From the NCBI RefSeq assembly GCF_000374285.1, contig NZ_KB893936.1, positions 62,001-126,000 on the forward strand: a stretch of DNA of 64,000 nt, in the 5' to 3' direction. Both the position numbers and the translations under genes were made by a program. Positions 35,179-43,401 of the stretch are shown here, one piece after another; the stretch's first letter is position 1; every line of letters starts with the position of its first letter. The notes under the pieces were generated by a model. It saw only the letters and a program-made list of their open reading frames with translations. It was not told where the DNA came from and ran no database searches. This DNA is from Actinobacillus capsulatus DSM 19761. GTDB lineage: Bacteria > Pseudomonadota > Gammaproteobacteria > Enterobacterales > Pasteurellaceae.

Positions 35179-35632
35179 TTATTTTCGGGCTAAGAAATAA
35201 ATCCCTAAGCCGCAAGCAACCGTCAATAAACCGATTAATTGATTTAATTGGAAAGGACGAACCGCCATGCCAAACAAACCGAAATGATCGATAATCGCTC
35301 CCGTAACCAACTGCCCGACAATAATAAAAAACAACATATTGGTAATGCCGATTTTCGGGGCTAGAAATACTGTGGTAAAGACGAAGCCGGCACCTAAAAT
35401 ACCACCGAGCAATTTCCAGAAAGGCTGTTGCGGAAGCTGTTGTAACGCACCGCTTAAATCCGTTTTCCAAAAACAGAATAATAATAACGCAATCGTCCCC
35501 GTTGCAAACGAAATGGTCGCTGCTACCAAAGGTTGCCCGAGCATTGCCTGCGCTAATCGGCTATTAATTGCCGCTTGGCTTGCCAGAGCGGAACCGGCGA
35601 CCAAGTGCCAATAAAATATAGGGTAAAGCCAT
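35179..35632 (-). pseudogene. DUF606/YdcZ-type small DMT transporter, frameshift near the start
   Basis: The ATG at 35632 begins MALPYILLAL and then loses the frame at GGCACTTGGTCGCC, reaching a stop after 22 residues. Removing one G would join it to VAGSALASQAAINSRLAQAMLGQPL, the usual continuation in this family. The rest is intact through five hydrophobic segments (FATGTIALLLFCFW, LLGGILGAGFVFTTVF, NMLFFIIVGQLVTGAIIDHFG, LIGLLTVACGLGIYFL). A TTG at 35604 could start the shortened frame but has no ribosome-binding site. It is either a recent pseudogene or a base error. It is located between hscB and the DUF2625 gene. Confidence 0.75.
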
Positions 35633-35679
35633 TTGCAAAATTCTCTTAAAATCAGACCGCTTGTATCCGGCTGATACCG

Positions 35680-36201
35680 CTACATATCAAAGAATTTTTC
35701 TTCGACTTTTTCGATTTGAATAATCAGCTTTTTAAAATAGCGTAGGCGATCTGTCAACGCATTAGCTTGTTGCCACTGCTGCGCTTCAAGCGTTTGTTGC
35801 AATTGCTGTAAAACGGCTTTTTGTTCGGTTTTAATTTGCTTTAAAAAGACGGTTAATTCGTCTTCATCGTGACAGTGTTCAATCGTTTCAAGTTTCTCGT
35901 GCCACTCCATCTGTTGCATTAAAAACTCAATATCTCGCATACTTTTTTCTTCAAGATTTTTTGCTTCACCAGTCTGAATTTCAATTATCGCTTCCGCACG
36001 TAAAATCGGATCTTTAAGCGTCTGTAACGCTGCATTCACATCTGCCGATTTTTGTACTGCTGCTAATTGTTCCGCTGAAGAGCTGCTCGCAAAATTATCC
36101 GGATGAAGCTGTTTTTGTAATACTAAATAACGCTCGGAAAGCAAAGCATTATCTAATTCAAATTGAACCGGTAAATCAAATAGTGCAAAAGGATTATTCA
36201 T
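35680..36201 (-). CDS. hscB: Fe-S protein assembly co-chaperone HscB
   Basis: The 173-residue protein has an N-terminal J domain (NNPFALFDLPVQFELD) with the HPD motif at His33-Pro34-Asp35 in KQLHPDNF. A C-terminal helical domain that binds IscU follows. HscB delivers IscU to HscA and stimulates its ATPase. It follows iscA by nine bases. Unlike in E. coli, hscA does not follow directly. Confidence 0.95.
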   Translation of the reverse strand: MNNPFALFDLPVQFELDNALLSERYLVLQKQLHPDNFASSSSAEQLAAVQKSADVNAALQTLKDPILRAEAIIEIQTGEAKNLEEKSMRDIEFLMQQMEWHEKLETIEHCHDEDELTVFLKQIKTEQKAVLQQLQQTLEAQQWQQANALTDRLRYFKKLIIQIEKVEEKFFDM

Positions 36202-36210
36202 TGCTTGCCT

Positions 36211-36534
36211 CTATACGTTAAAACTTTCGCCGCAACCGCAAGAATCTTTTACATTCGGATTGTTATACTTAAAGCCTTCGTTTAAACCTTCTTTAACGAA
36301 ATCCAATTCGGTACCGTCTAGATAAGCAAGGCTTTTTTCATCCACGATCACTTTTACGCCGTGTTGCTCAAACACTTGATCATCCTCATTTAACACATCA
36401 ACAAACTCAAGCACATAAGCCAGTCCCGAACAGCCCGACGTTTTCACTCCTAAACGTAAACCGATACCTTTACCACGGTTTTCTAAGAATGTACGAACTC
36501 GATTTGCTGCTGTTTCTGTTAATGTAATTGCCAT
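36211..36534 (-). CDS. iscA: Iron-sulfur cluster assembly protein IscA
   Basis: The 107-residue A-type carrier has its three ligand cysteines at 35 ([10 protein letters not shown]), 99 and 101 (DSCGCGESF), the same numbers as in E. coli. It carries [4Fe-4S] clusters to target proteins. AAGGATAAC precedes the start. Between it and iscU lie 140 bases with a short repeat. Confidence 0.97.
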   Translation of the reverse strand: MAITLTETAANRVRTFLENRGKGIGLRLGVKTSGCSGLAYVLEFVDVLNEDDQVFEQHGVKVIVDEKSLAYLDGTELDFVKEGLNEGFKYNNPNVKDSCGCGESFNV

Positions 36535-36575
36535 AAGTTATCCTTTTTAATCTGTTAAATGAAAATAATCTTTAC

Positions 36576-36657
36576 CACGGAAAACACGGAAATACACGAA
36601 ACGTCAATTTTGCAAAATTTTACACAAAAATAACCGCTTGTTTTCGTGCTTTCCGTG
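36576..36657. repeat. Second copy of the CACGGAAAACACGGAA repeat
   Basis: CACGGAAAACACGGAA (36576-36591) is identical to 5199-5214. CACGGAAA (36585-36592) can pair with TTTCCGTG (36650-36657) across an uptake-sequence core (AACCGCTTGT, 36632-36641). It lies between iscU and iscA and could reduce expression of the downstream isc genes. Confidence 0.55.
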
Positions 36658-36674
36658 TCATCCGAAGTTAAATA

Positions 36675-37058
36675 TTACTTAGCTTGTTTTTCTTTGTAAT
36701 CGGCAATCGCTGCTTTGATTGCGTCTTCCGCAAGAATTGAACAGTGGACTTTTACCGGTGGTAATTCTAATTCTTCTGCGATGTCGCTGTTTTTAATTGC
36801 ACCTGCTTCATCTAAAGATTTTCCTTTCACCCATTCAGTAATTAGCGAGCTTGATGCGATTGCAGAGCCACAACCGTATGCTTTAAAGCGTGCATCTTCA
36901 ATAATACCTTGATCGTTTACTTTAATTTGTAAACGTAAAATATCACCACACGCAGGTGCCCCCACCATACCTGTACCTACATCTGATGCTTCTTTATCAA
37001 ATGTACCCACGTTACGAGGATTTTCGTAGTGGTCAATTACTTTTTCGCTGTATGCCAT
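36675..37058 (-). CDS. iscU: Fe-S cluster scaffold protein IscU
   Basis: The 127-residue scaffold has ligand cysteines 37 (GAPACGDI), 63 (YGCGSAIAS) and 106 (VKVHCSIL), plus the LPPVK motif at residues 99-103 recognised by HscA. Clusters are built here with sulfur from IscS. It is preceded by an inverted repeat pair in the gap to iscS. Confidence 0.98.
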   Translation of the reverse strand: MAYSEKVIDHYENPRNVGTFDKEASDVGTGMVGAPACGDILRLQIKVNDQGIIEDARFKAYGCGSAIASSSLITEWVKGKSLDEAGAIKNSDIAEELELPPVKVHCSILAEDAIKAAIADYKEKQAK

Positions 37059-37082
37059 TTTATATTCCTTCTGTTAAATATT

Positions 37083-37181
37083 CCCCCTCTTTAGTAAAGA
37101 GGGGTTAGGGGAGATTTGTAAACAAAGCCAAACATATAACCGCTTATCAAATACTCCTCAATCCCCCTTTTCTAAAGGGGG
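37083..37181. repeat. Inverted pair of palindromic repeats between iscS and iscU
   Basis: The left hairpin is CCCCTCTTT-AGT-AAAGAGGGG (37084-37104) and the right hairpin CCCCCTTT-TCT-AAAGGGGG (37163-37181). On the minus strand the left unit is preceded by CAAATCTCCCCTAA. On the plus strand the right unit is preceded by CAAATACTCCTCAAT. So these are two related units in inverted orientation, about 100 bp in total. The intergenic gap is almost entirely repeat, with a CCGCTT uptake remnant in the middle. Confidence 0.65.
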
Positions 37182-37191
37182 AGGCTACTGA

Positions 37192-38418
37192 TTAATGGTG
37201 ATTCCACTCGATTTTGCTTAAATCTACACCGTCTTTAAACATTTCCCAAAGAGGAGAAAGTTCACGAAGTTTCACGATCGCTTTTTTCACAAGCTCGATG
37301 GTGTAGTCGATTTCTTCTTCTGTTGTCCAACGACCTAAAGTAAAACGAATTGAGCTGTGTGCTAATTCATCGTCACGGCCAATTGCACGTAATACGTATG
37401 AAGGCTCTAAACTTGCTGAGGTACACGCTGAACCTGATGAAACTGCGATATCACGTAACGCCATCATTAATGACTCGCCTTCAACGAAGTTGAAGCTGAT
37501 ATTTAAGTTTGAATCTACACGTTTGCCTTCTTCCATTGAACCGTTTACATACACTTCTTCGATATCTTTAAAGCCGTTGTATAAACGGTCACGTAATGCA
37601 CGTAAACGAGGCATTTCTGTGGCCATTTCTTCTTTAGCGATACGATATGCTTCGCCCATACCTACGATTTGGTGTACAGGTAATGTACCTGAACGCATAC
37701 CGCGCTCATGACCGCCACCGTGAATAATCGCTTCGATGCGAACACGTGGTTTACGACATACGTATAAACCGCCGATACCTTTTGGTCCGTATAATTTGTG
37801 GCTTGAGAAAGACATTAAGTCAACTTTTAACTCTTGCACATCTACCGGAATTTTACCTACCGATTGGGTTGCGTCCACGTGGAAAATAATTTTCTTCGCA
37901 CGGCAAATTTCACCGATTGCTTTGATGTCTTGAATAACACCCATTTCGTTATTTACGTGCATCACAGAAATTAAAATCGTATCCGGACGAATCGCCGCTT
38001 CTAATTTTGCTAAATCTAATAAGCCGTCTTCTTCCGGATCTAAATAAGTCACTTCAAAACCTTCACGCTCTAGCTGACGGCAAGTATCTAATACCGCTTT
38101 ATGCTCGGTTTTAGCTGTGATGATATGTTTACCTTTGGTTTGGTAGAAGTGTGCAGCACCTTTAATCGCTAAGTTATCAGACTCTGTCGCTCCTGAGGTG
38201 AATACGATTTCACGGCTGTCCGCACCAATTAAATCTGCGATATGGTTACGTGCAACATCTACCGCTTCTTCCGCTTCCCAACCGAATTTGTGAGAACGTG
38301 AAGCTGGGTTACCAAAGATTCCATCTTTGGTCATGTATTGCATCATTTTTTGCGCAACACGTTCGTCCATTGGAGTGGTTGCTGCATAATCTAAATAGAT
38401 AGGTAATTTAACTGACAT
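37192..38418 (-). CDS. iscS: Cysteine desulfurase IscS
   Basis: The 408-residue PLP enzyme takes sulfur from cysteine for Fe-S clusters and tRNA thiolation. The N-terminal [14 protein letters not shown] is typical. The PLP lysine is Lys208 in [12 protein letters not shown] and the sulfur-carrying cysteine is Cys332 in [25 protein letters not shown] coding for the EWNHH end overlaps no other gene. It follows iscR with a 54-base gap. Confidence 0.98.
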   Translation of the reverse strand: MSVKLPIYLDYAATTPMDERVAQKMMQYMTKDGIFGNPASRSHKFGWEAEEAVDVARNHIADLIGADSREIVFTSGATESDNLAIKGAAHFYQTKGKHIITAKTEHKAVLDTCRQLEREGFEVTYLDPEEDGLLDLAKLEAAIRPDTILISVMHVNNEMGVIQDIKAIGEICRAKKIIFHVDATQSVGKIPVDVQELKVDLMSFSSHKLYGPKGIGGLYVCRKPRVRIEAIIHGGGHERGMRSGTLPVHQIVGMGEAYRIAKEEMATEMPRLRALRDRLYNGFKDIEEVYVNGSMEEGKRVDSNLNISFNFVEGESLMMALRDIAVSSGSACTSASLEPSYVLRAIGRDDELAHSSIRFTLGRWTTEEEIDYTIELVKKAIVKLRELSPLWEMFKDGVDLSKIEWNHH

Positions 38419-38472
38419 TATTACTCCTAACTCGCCCGAAATAAGCGGTCATTTTTATTGAATTTTTTGCAA

Positions 38473-38925
38473 TTAGTGTTTATGTGAATGATCGTGGCAA
38501 TGCTCTTTTTCACAATCGTGATCCGAGTGTTCTTCAACAAGCTCCGCCAAAGTAATCGTATTTAAAAACACACCGATTTGGTCTTCTAAACGTTCCCATA
38601 AATGATGCGTTAAACACTGTGAGTTTTTACTACAGTTACCACTACCTTTACATTTAGTGACATCAAGATTTTCATTCACCGCCGCAATAATCATACCCAC
38701 ACTGATTTCTTTAGGTTGCTTACCAAGTTGGTAACCGCCACCCGGACCACGCACACTATGCACGATACCTTCGCGACGTAACTGAGCAAATAATTGTTCT
38801 AAATACGACAATGAAATCGCTTGGCGCTCTGAAATATCGGCAAGACTTACTGGTAAAGACTTTCCATGTAACGCAATATCTAAAATTGCGGTTACGGCAT
38901 AACGCCCTCTTGACGTTAATTTCAT
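38473..38925 (-). CDS. iscR: Fe-S cluster regulator IscR, histidine-rich tail
   Basis: The 150-residue Rrf2-family repressor has an N-terminal winged helix ([44 protein letters not shown]). The [2Fe-2S] ligands are Cys92, Cys98, Cys104 and His107, the same positions as in E. coli. The end is unusual: [16 protein letters not shown] gives eight His or Cys residues in the last sixteen, which could bind metal. It represses the isc operon through the site just upstream when its cluster is loaded. Confidence 0.95.
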   Translation of the reverse strand: MKLTSRGRYAVTAILDIALHGKSLPVSLADISERQAISLSYLEQLFAQLRREGIVHSVRGPGGGYQLGKQPKEISVGMIIAAVNENLDVTKCKGSGNCSKNSQCLTHHLWERLEDQIGVFLNTITLAELVEEHSDHDCEKEHCHDHSHKH

Positions 38926-39392
38926 AATAATTTCCTCACTTAGAGCAAAAGTAATGATTTTTAATTAAGCGAATTGTGATATACCCGACTATTTTAGTCA
39001 AGAATTTTACACTTATCACATTGAAAGGTTTTACAAATGATTCTTGGCATTTACGCCCAAATTGATAACTCAAAGTTATCAATTAAAAATACTGGTATCA
39101 AATCCTTACAATTATAAATGATTTTTGATCTACTTCAAATAACAATCCTGACTAAAATGGTTTGAATAACCCTAATTCAACGATTTTTATCCGCCGGTAA
39201 AGCGTAAAAATTTAGATTAGAGTAAACAAGCGCTCACTGGTCGGAACTCCGAGTATTTTAAGTAAAGACGCTTGCCCGCTCACTATGGCTACGATTAGAA
39301 TTCGCGAACGTTAAAAAATTGTGAACAATTGTTCGCTAAAAATAACACTTCCTTCCGTAAGGTAAGATAGTATTCATAATAAAGGATATGGG
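38926..39392. other. Intergenic region between iscR and ompP1
   Basis: This 467-base gap carries the IscR site (38981-39005), an 11-bp stem with loop CAA (AATTGATAACT / AGTTATCAATT, 39060-39084) and a 12-bp perfect palindrome GAACAATTGTTC (39323-39334) about 60 bases before ompP1. I see no gene, tRNA or known riboswitch in it. Confidence 0.7.
38981..39005 (-). promoter_or_regulatory. Type 1 IscR binding site of the isc promoter
   Basis: The site reads ATACCCGACT-ATTTT-AGTCAAGAAT and matches the 25-base type 1 IscR consensus at all but one position. On the minus strand it contains TTGACT (39002-38997), which can serve as the -35 hexamer, so bound IscR would block RNA polymerase. It lies 56 bases before the iscR start. 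Confidence 0.88.
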
Positions 39393-40766
39393 ATGAATAA
39401 CCAATTTAACAAAATGCTTTTAGCGTCACTTCTAACCGTTTCGGCTGCCGGTGCTCACGCCGCAGCATTCCAATTAGCGGAAATTTCTACTTCTGGTTTA
39501 GGTATGGCTTATGCAGGTAATGCAGCTGTTGCAGACAATGCTTCTGTGGTTGCAACTAACCCAGCATTAATGACTAAATTCAAAAATACAGAAATTTCAG
39601 TAGGTGGTATTCTAGTTGACGCTGATGTTCACGTTTCAGGAAAAATGGGAGGCACATTTGATGCATCTCACGGTAACATCATTCCCAATGCAATGATTCC
39701 GAATCTATATGTTGTCGCACCAGTCAATGATCGTTTTTCATTAGGTGGTGGCATAAACGTAAATTATGGTTTGAAATCTGAATACAACAAACATTTCAAT
39801 GCAGGTGTTTACGGTGGTAAAACCGAATTAACTGCACTTAATTTCAATTTAAGCGGTGCATATGACTTTGGCAACGGCTTAAGTTTCGGTCTTGGTTTAA
39901 ATGCAATCTATGCAGATGCGGAAGTTAAACGCCATTTAGGTATAGGCGGTAAAGCGATCGCTCAACAATTAGCTGTACGTGCAAACCAGTTACCTGCTGC
40001 ACAAGCTGCACAATTAAGCGCAGTAGCGAACCAACTCAGTAATATGCCGGCAAACACTTCTGTATCGCACATCAAAGGTGATGAATGGTCATTCGGTTGG
40101 AACGCTGGTTTAAGCTACGAATTGAATAAAAGCCACCGTTGGGGCTTAGCATATCACTCTGCAGTAGATGTAAAATTCAAAGGTAAATACTCAAATGATT
40201 TCCCAGTTGCTTATAATGCATTACTTGCACAATTAGCAAATTCAGGTGTGAGTTTACCTATCAGCCAAGCAACCGGCGGAGAATATGTTCCGGGGCGTTT
40301 AACGCTTAATTTACCGGCATACTGGGAATTCTCAGGTTTCCATAAATTAACTGAGAAATTAGCATTACAATATAGCTATAAATACACTGAGTGGGATCGT
40401 TTAAAAAGCTTAATCGCTTATGGTTCTACAGGTAATATCTTATTCCATAAAGATGAAAACTTCAGCAACTCATCACGTTACTCGGTCGGTTTCTCTTATG
40501 ATGTAGATGAAACGTTAACTGTACGTACCGGTTTCGCTTACGATGAAAATGCAAGTGTAAAACATCCTTCAATCTCAATTCCGGATACAGATCGTATATG
40601 GTACTCAGTGGGTGCAACTTACCGCTTTACGCCAAAGCTTTCTGCTGATGTAGGTTTTGCGTACCTTCGTGGTAAAAAGAATAGCTTTAAAGAAGGTCAA
40701 TCAGCGGTATTCCAAGTTAGCTCAAAAGCGAATCTTTACGGTTTAAATCTTAACTACAAATTCTAA
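39393..40766 (+). CDS. ompP1: OmpP1/FadL-family outer-membrane protein
   Basis: The 457-residue precursor has a signal peptide cleaved near AHAAAFQLAEIS (about residue 23). FadL-type landmarks are FQLAEISTSGLGMAYAGNAAVADNASVVATNPA at the mature N-terminus, SWGFGWNAGLSYELNKSHRWGLAYHS-like barrel strands, WEFSGFHKLTEKLALQYSY and a terminal aromatic residue (NLNYKF). Haemophilus OmpP1 is the named relative. It probably lets long-chain fatty acids or other hydrophobic compounds through the outer membrane. A hairpin terminator follows. Confidence 0.9.
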   Translation: MNNQFNKMLLASLLTVSAAGAHAAAFQLAEISTSGLGMAYAGNAAVADNASVVATNPALMTKFKNTEISVGGILVDADVHVSGKMGGTFDASHGNIIPNAMIPNLYVVAPVNDRFSLGGGINVNYGLKSEYNKHFNAGVYGGKTELTALNFNLSGAYDFGNGLSFGLGLNAIYADAEVKRHLGIGGKAIAQQLAVRANQLPAAQAAQLSAVANQLSNMPANTSVSHIKGDEWSFGWNAGLSYELNKSHRWGLAYHSAVDVKFKGKYSNDFPVAYNALLAQLANSGVSLPISQATGGEYVPGRLTLNLPAYWEFSGFHKLTEKLALQYSYKYTEWDRLKSLIAYGSTGNILFHKDENFSNSSRYSVGFSYDVDETLTVRTGFAYDENASVKHPSISIPDTDRIWYSVGATYRFTPKLSADVGFAYLRGKKNSFKEGQSAVFQVSSKANLYGLNLNYKF

Positions 40767-40800
40767 TACTTAACTCAAAATAGGCAATTACGAATGCTCG

Positions 40801-40833
40801 AAAGGCGTGTAAACTCATTACATGCCTTTTTAT
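40801..40833 (+). terminator. Terminator of ompP1
   Basis: AAAGGCGTGTAA (40801-40812) pairs with TTACATGCCTTT (40818-40829), with one G-U pair, and is followed by TTTATT. It separates ompP1 from ogt. Confidence 0.8.
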
Positions 40834-40851
40834 TTGAAACGGAGCTAAAAT

Positions 40852-41415
40852 ATGTCATCCAATATTCACTATCAATATTACCACTCACCTGTCGGAAACC
40901 TGTTATTGATTGCCAATGCTCACGGACTACTCGGCATTGAGTTTGAACAAGAGCAACTCACCACTGATGCGCAGAAATGGCAAATTGCTACTGAAGCAAG
41001 CGGTCAAATTTTCGAAATTTTTTGCAAAACACGCAACATTTTAGACCGCTATTTTGCCGGTGAGAAACTAGAATTCAAGCATTTGGATTTTCTGGCGCCA
41101 CAAGGTACGGAATTCCAAAAATCCGTTTGGAAAATTTTATTAACCATTCCTTATGGCAAAACGACCAGTTATGGAGAAATCGCCCAACAGCTTGGTAAAC
41201 CACATGCTATGCGTGCTGTCGGTGGAGCAGTAGGGCGTAATCCGATTTCAATCATTGTGCCTTGCCACCGAGTATTAGGCAAAAGCCAAACACTGACCGG
41301 TTTTGGTGGCGGCTTGCCGGCAAAACGCTATCTATTGGAATTGGAGGGAATTGATTTTAAAGATAAAGGCATTGAATTCGTTAACCCTAAACATAAAAAA
41401 TGGGAAAATAAATAA
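40852..41415 (+). CDS. ogt: Methylated-DNA-protein-cysteine S-methyltransferase
   Basis: The 187-residue suicide repair protein removes O6-methyl from guanine. The acceptor cysteine is in the invariant IIVPCHRVL (about residue 140). TTSYGEIAQQLGKPHAMRAVGGAVGRNP is the DNA-binding helix and FGGGLPAKRYLLELEG the C-terminal block. There is no Ada-type N-terminal domain, so it is an Ogt. The start follows GGAGC. It converges with arcB. Confidence 0.93.
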   Translation: MSSNIHYQYYHSPVGNLLLIANAHGLLGIEFEQEQLTTDAQKWQIATEASGQIFEIFCKTRNILDRYFAGEKLEFKHLDFLAPQGTEFQKSVWKILLTIPYGKTTSYGEIAQQLGKPHAMRAVGGAVGRNPISIIVPCHRVLGKSQTLTGFGGGLPAKRYLLELEGIDFKDKGIEFVNPKHKKWENK

Positions 41416-41431
41416 CTTATCTTCCCATTTT
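41397..41431 (+). terminator. Bidirectional terminator between ogt and arcB
   Basis: AAAATGGGAA (41397-41406, overlapping the ogt 3' end) pairs with TTCCCATTTT (41422-41431). T runs lie on both strands. The two genes converge here. Confidence 0.7.
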
Positions 41432-41445
41432 AAATTACGCTTTCG

Positions 41446-43296
41446 TTAGTAATTTTCTTTTACCCAATGTTCCGCTAAAGCAAGATCTGCTTGCCATTGC
41501 TGTGCGATTTGGAATACCCATTGCGAAATATGCTCTTCCCAAATTTCACCGTTATCGGTTTGGGCATACTGAGCAATTTCCTGCAAGCGTTTTAAGCTGA
41601 CTGAAGCAAGCGCTCCTTTGATTTTATGCGCTTCATCCGCCGTGTTTTTACGCATTTCTGCTGAGTCGGTTGCCTGCCATTCGGTAAGATAGTGTTGTAA
41701 ATTCTCCAAGTATTCCGGCATGAGCCTCGCAAATAACGCAAAATTAGCTAATACGGCTTTTGTCCCCATCACTTCGATTAATTCGGATAGAATCTTACGA
41801 TCATAAGGTAAATTCAGTGCTTCTTCCGTGTCGACAAGCGGTCGAATTTCACCAGTTTTTTCCACAAAATCGCTGTTAAAGTAATGATTCAAACATTCGG
41901 ATAACGCTTCTAACGAAAGCGGTTTACGCAATACGTCATCCATACCCTGTTGCTGATATTCTTCTTTGGTTTGCATAATATTGGCGGTTAACGCAACTAA
42001 AAGCGGCAAGTAATCTACTTCTTCGTTTTCATAGCGCTCACGCAATTGTCTTGCAATATCAAAGCCTGTCATATCCGGTAATTGAATATCAAGTAAAATA
42101 AGGTCGTAACTGTTCTGCTTGAATAACTCAAATGCTTCATCGCCGGTCATCGCTACATCTACGTCACAACCGAATTTTTCTAACATCGCACGGGCAACCA
42201 CCACATTTACTTCAATGTCTTCAACTAATAAGACTTTTAACGCATGATCATTGATTTTAACTGCTTTTTTCGCTTCAACCGTATCCGCTTGAATCGTTAA
42301 GGTAAAGGTTGAGCCTTTGCCTTCCTCACTTTCAAGGGTGAGATCGCCGCCCATTAATTTAGCGATACGTTTTGAGATAGCTAAACCGATACCACTACCC
42401 TGCGCTTTTTTCTCTTGTGAGTTTTCCGCTTGGTAGAACATTGCAAATACTTTGCGCTGTTCGTTTTTAGGAATACCGATACCGGTGTCTCGCAAGCTAA
42501 AACTAAAATGGTCATCATCTACACGTTGCACATCAAGGTAAATATTTCCACCTGCCGGGGTAAATTTCAGCGCATTACTGACCAAATTCCACAATACCTG
42601 ACTTAAACGTGCGTTATCGACCAAAATGAAATTCGGTAAATTATCCGAATAGCTGATATGGAATTTAATTTTACGTTGATCCGCCATTAAATTGGCAAAA
42701 TTGCTGATATCACTGATCAATTGAGAAAACTCAACTTCCTTATTGAATAACTCAATACGGCGACTATCAATTTTCTCTAAATCAATAATGTCGCTAAAAA
42801 TATGCCCTAATGAAACCGCACTGATATTAATTGTTTTTAAATATTCTCGCTGTTGCTGAGTTAGCTCTCCCTCTAACAGAATTCGACTTAAACCAATAAT
42901 TCCATTGAGCGGTGTACGTAATTCATGGCTAATGGTTGCCATTAATACGCTTTTGTCTCGATTATTTTTTTCAAGTGTGGCATTTAAATGCGCATCCTGC
43001 TCACGCAACACACCGAGATCATAAATACTTTGTTCTAGCTGAATACGTGATTTTTCCAGTTTAACAACGATTAAATTGAAAAAATAAATCACAAAAGGGG
43101 CAGAAATCAGACCAAAAGAAATCGAACGTAAAATATCACTCGTTTGAATTTCGCCGGTGAATAAATAGGTTAATGCACCCTGGACGATAATGGCAAAAAA
43201 TGCCAACACAAAAAAGCCCAGTAAAGCAGCCTTTACTCGACCTAAGCGTAGCACCCAATTCACATAATTTTGACTACATTGCTTGATTAGTTTCAT
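41446..43296 (-). CDS. arcB: Aerobic respiration control sensor kinase ArcB (no PAS domain)
   Basis: From MKLIKQCSQNYVNWVLRLGR (preceded by AAGGGGAG) the protein has 616 residues. Two membrane segments lie at about 22-45 and 58-80, followed by a coiled linker. The dimerisation domain has phospho-accepting His124 in ATISHELRTPLNG. The ATPase boxes are NALKFTP, DTGIGIP and GSGIGLAI. The receiver domain has Asp403 in LILLDIQLPDM and the HPt domain His557 in DEAHKIKGALAS. E. coli ArcB (778 residues) has a PAS domain in the linker; here there is no room for it, as in Haemophilus. It signals redox state to ArcA. Confidence 0.95.
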   Translation of the reverse strand: MKLIKQCSQNYVNWVLRLGRVKAALLGFFVLAFFAIIVQGALTYLFTGEIQTSDILRSISFGLISAPFVIYFFNLIVVKLEKSRIQLEQSIYDLGVLREQDAHLNATLEKNNRDKSVLMATISHELRTPLNGIIGLSRILLEGELTQQQREYLKTINISAVSLGHIFSDIIDLEKIDSRRIELFNKEVEFSQLISDISNFANLMADQRKIKFHISYSDNLPNFILVDNARLSQVLWNLVSNALKFTPAGGNIYLDVQRVDDDHFSFSLRDTGIGIPKNEQRKVFAMFYQAENSQEKKAQGSGIGLAISKRIAKLMGGDLTLESEEGKGSTFTLTIQADTVEAKKAVKINDHALKVLLVEDIEVNVVVARAMLEKFGCDVDVAMTGDEAFELFKQNSYDLILLDIQLPDMTGFDIARQLRERYENEEVDYLPLLVALTANIMQTKEEYQQQGMDDVLRKPLSLEALSECLNHYFNSDFVEKTGEIRPLVDTEEALNLPYDRKILSELIEVMGTKAVLANFALFARLMPEYLENLQHYLTEWQATDSAEMRKNTADEAHKIKGALASVSLKRLQEIAQYAQTDNGEIWEEHISQWVFQIAQQWQADLALAEHWVKENY

Positions 43297-43316
43297 TCTT
43301 CTCCCCTTAAAACATA

Positions 43317-43348
43317 AAACCCTCTCCATCAGCCAATGGAGAGGGTTT
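43317..43348 (-). terminator. Terminator between the DMT gene and arcB
   Basis: AAACCCTCTCCAT (43317-43329) pairs perfectly with ATGGAGAGGGTTT (43336-43348). It lies downstream of the DMT gene on the minus strand and 20 bases ahead of the arcB start. Confidence 0.88.
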
Positions 43349-43401
43349 ATTATAGCTCAAACCGCATTATTAGGTAGTTTCGATTATTGATTCAAATCGG
43401 A

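Noticed and set aside
35123-35470. Minus-strand open frame of 115 codons beside the DUF606 gene
   Set aside because: It overlaps the DUF606 frame on the same strand and encodes no hydrophobic segments or known motif.
39060-39084. FNR site (TTGAT....ATCAA) upstream of iscR
   Set aside because: The half-sites are present, but the spacer is 11 bases instead of 4, so FNR would not bind it as a dimer site.
43297-43329. Longer N-terminus for ArcB
   Set aside because: The extension is coded by the terminator hairpin at 43317-43348; the ATG at 43296 follows AAGGGGAG.
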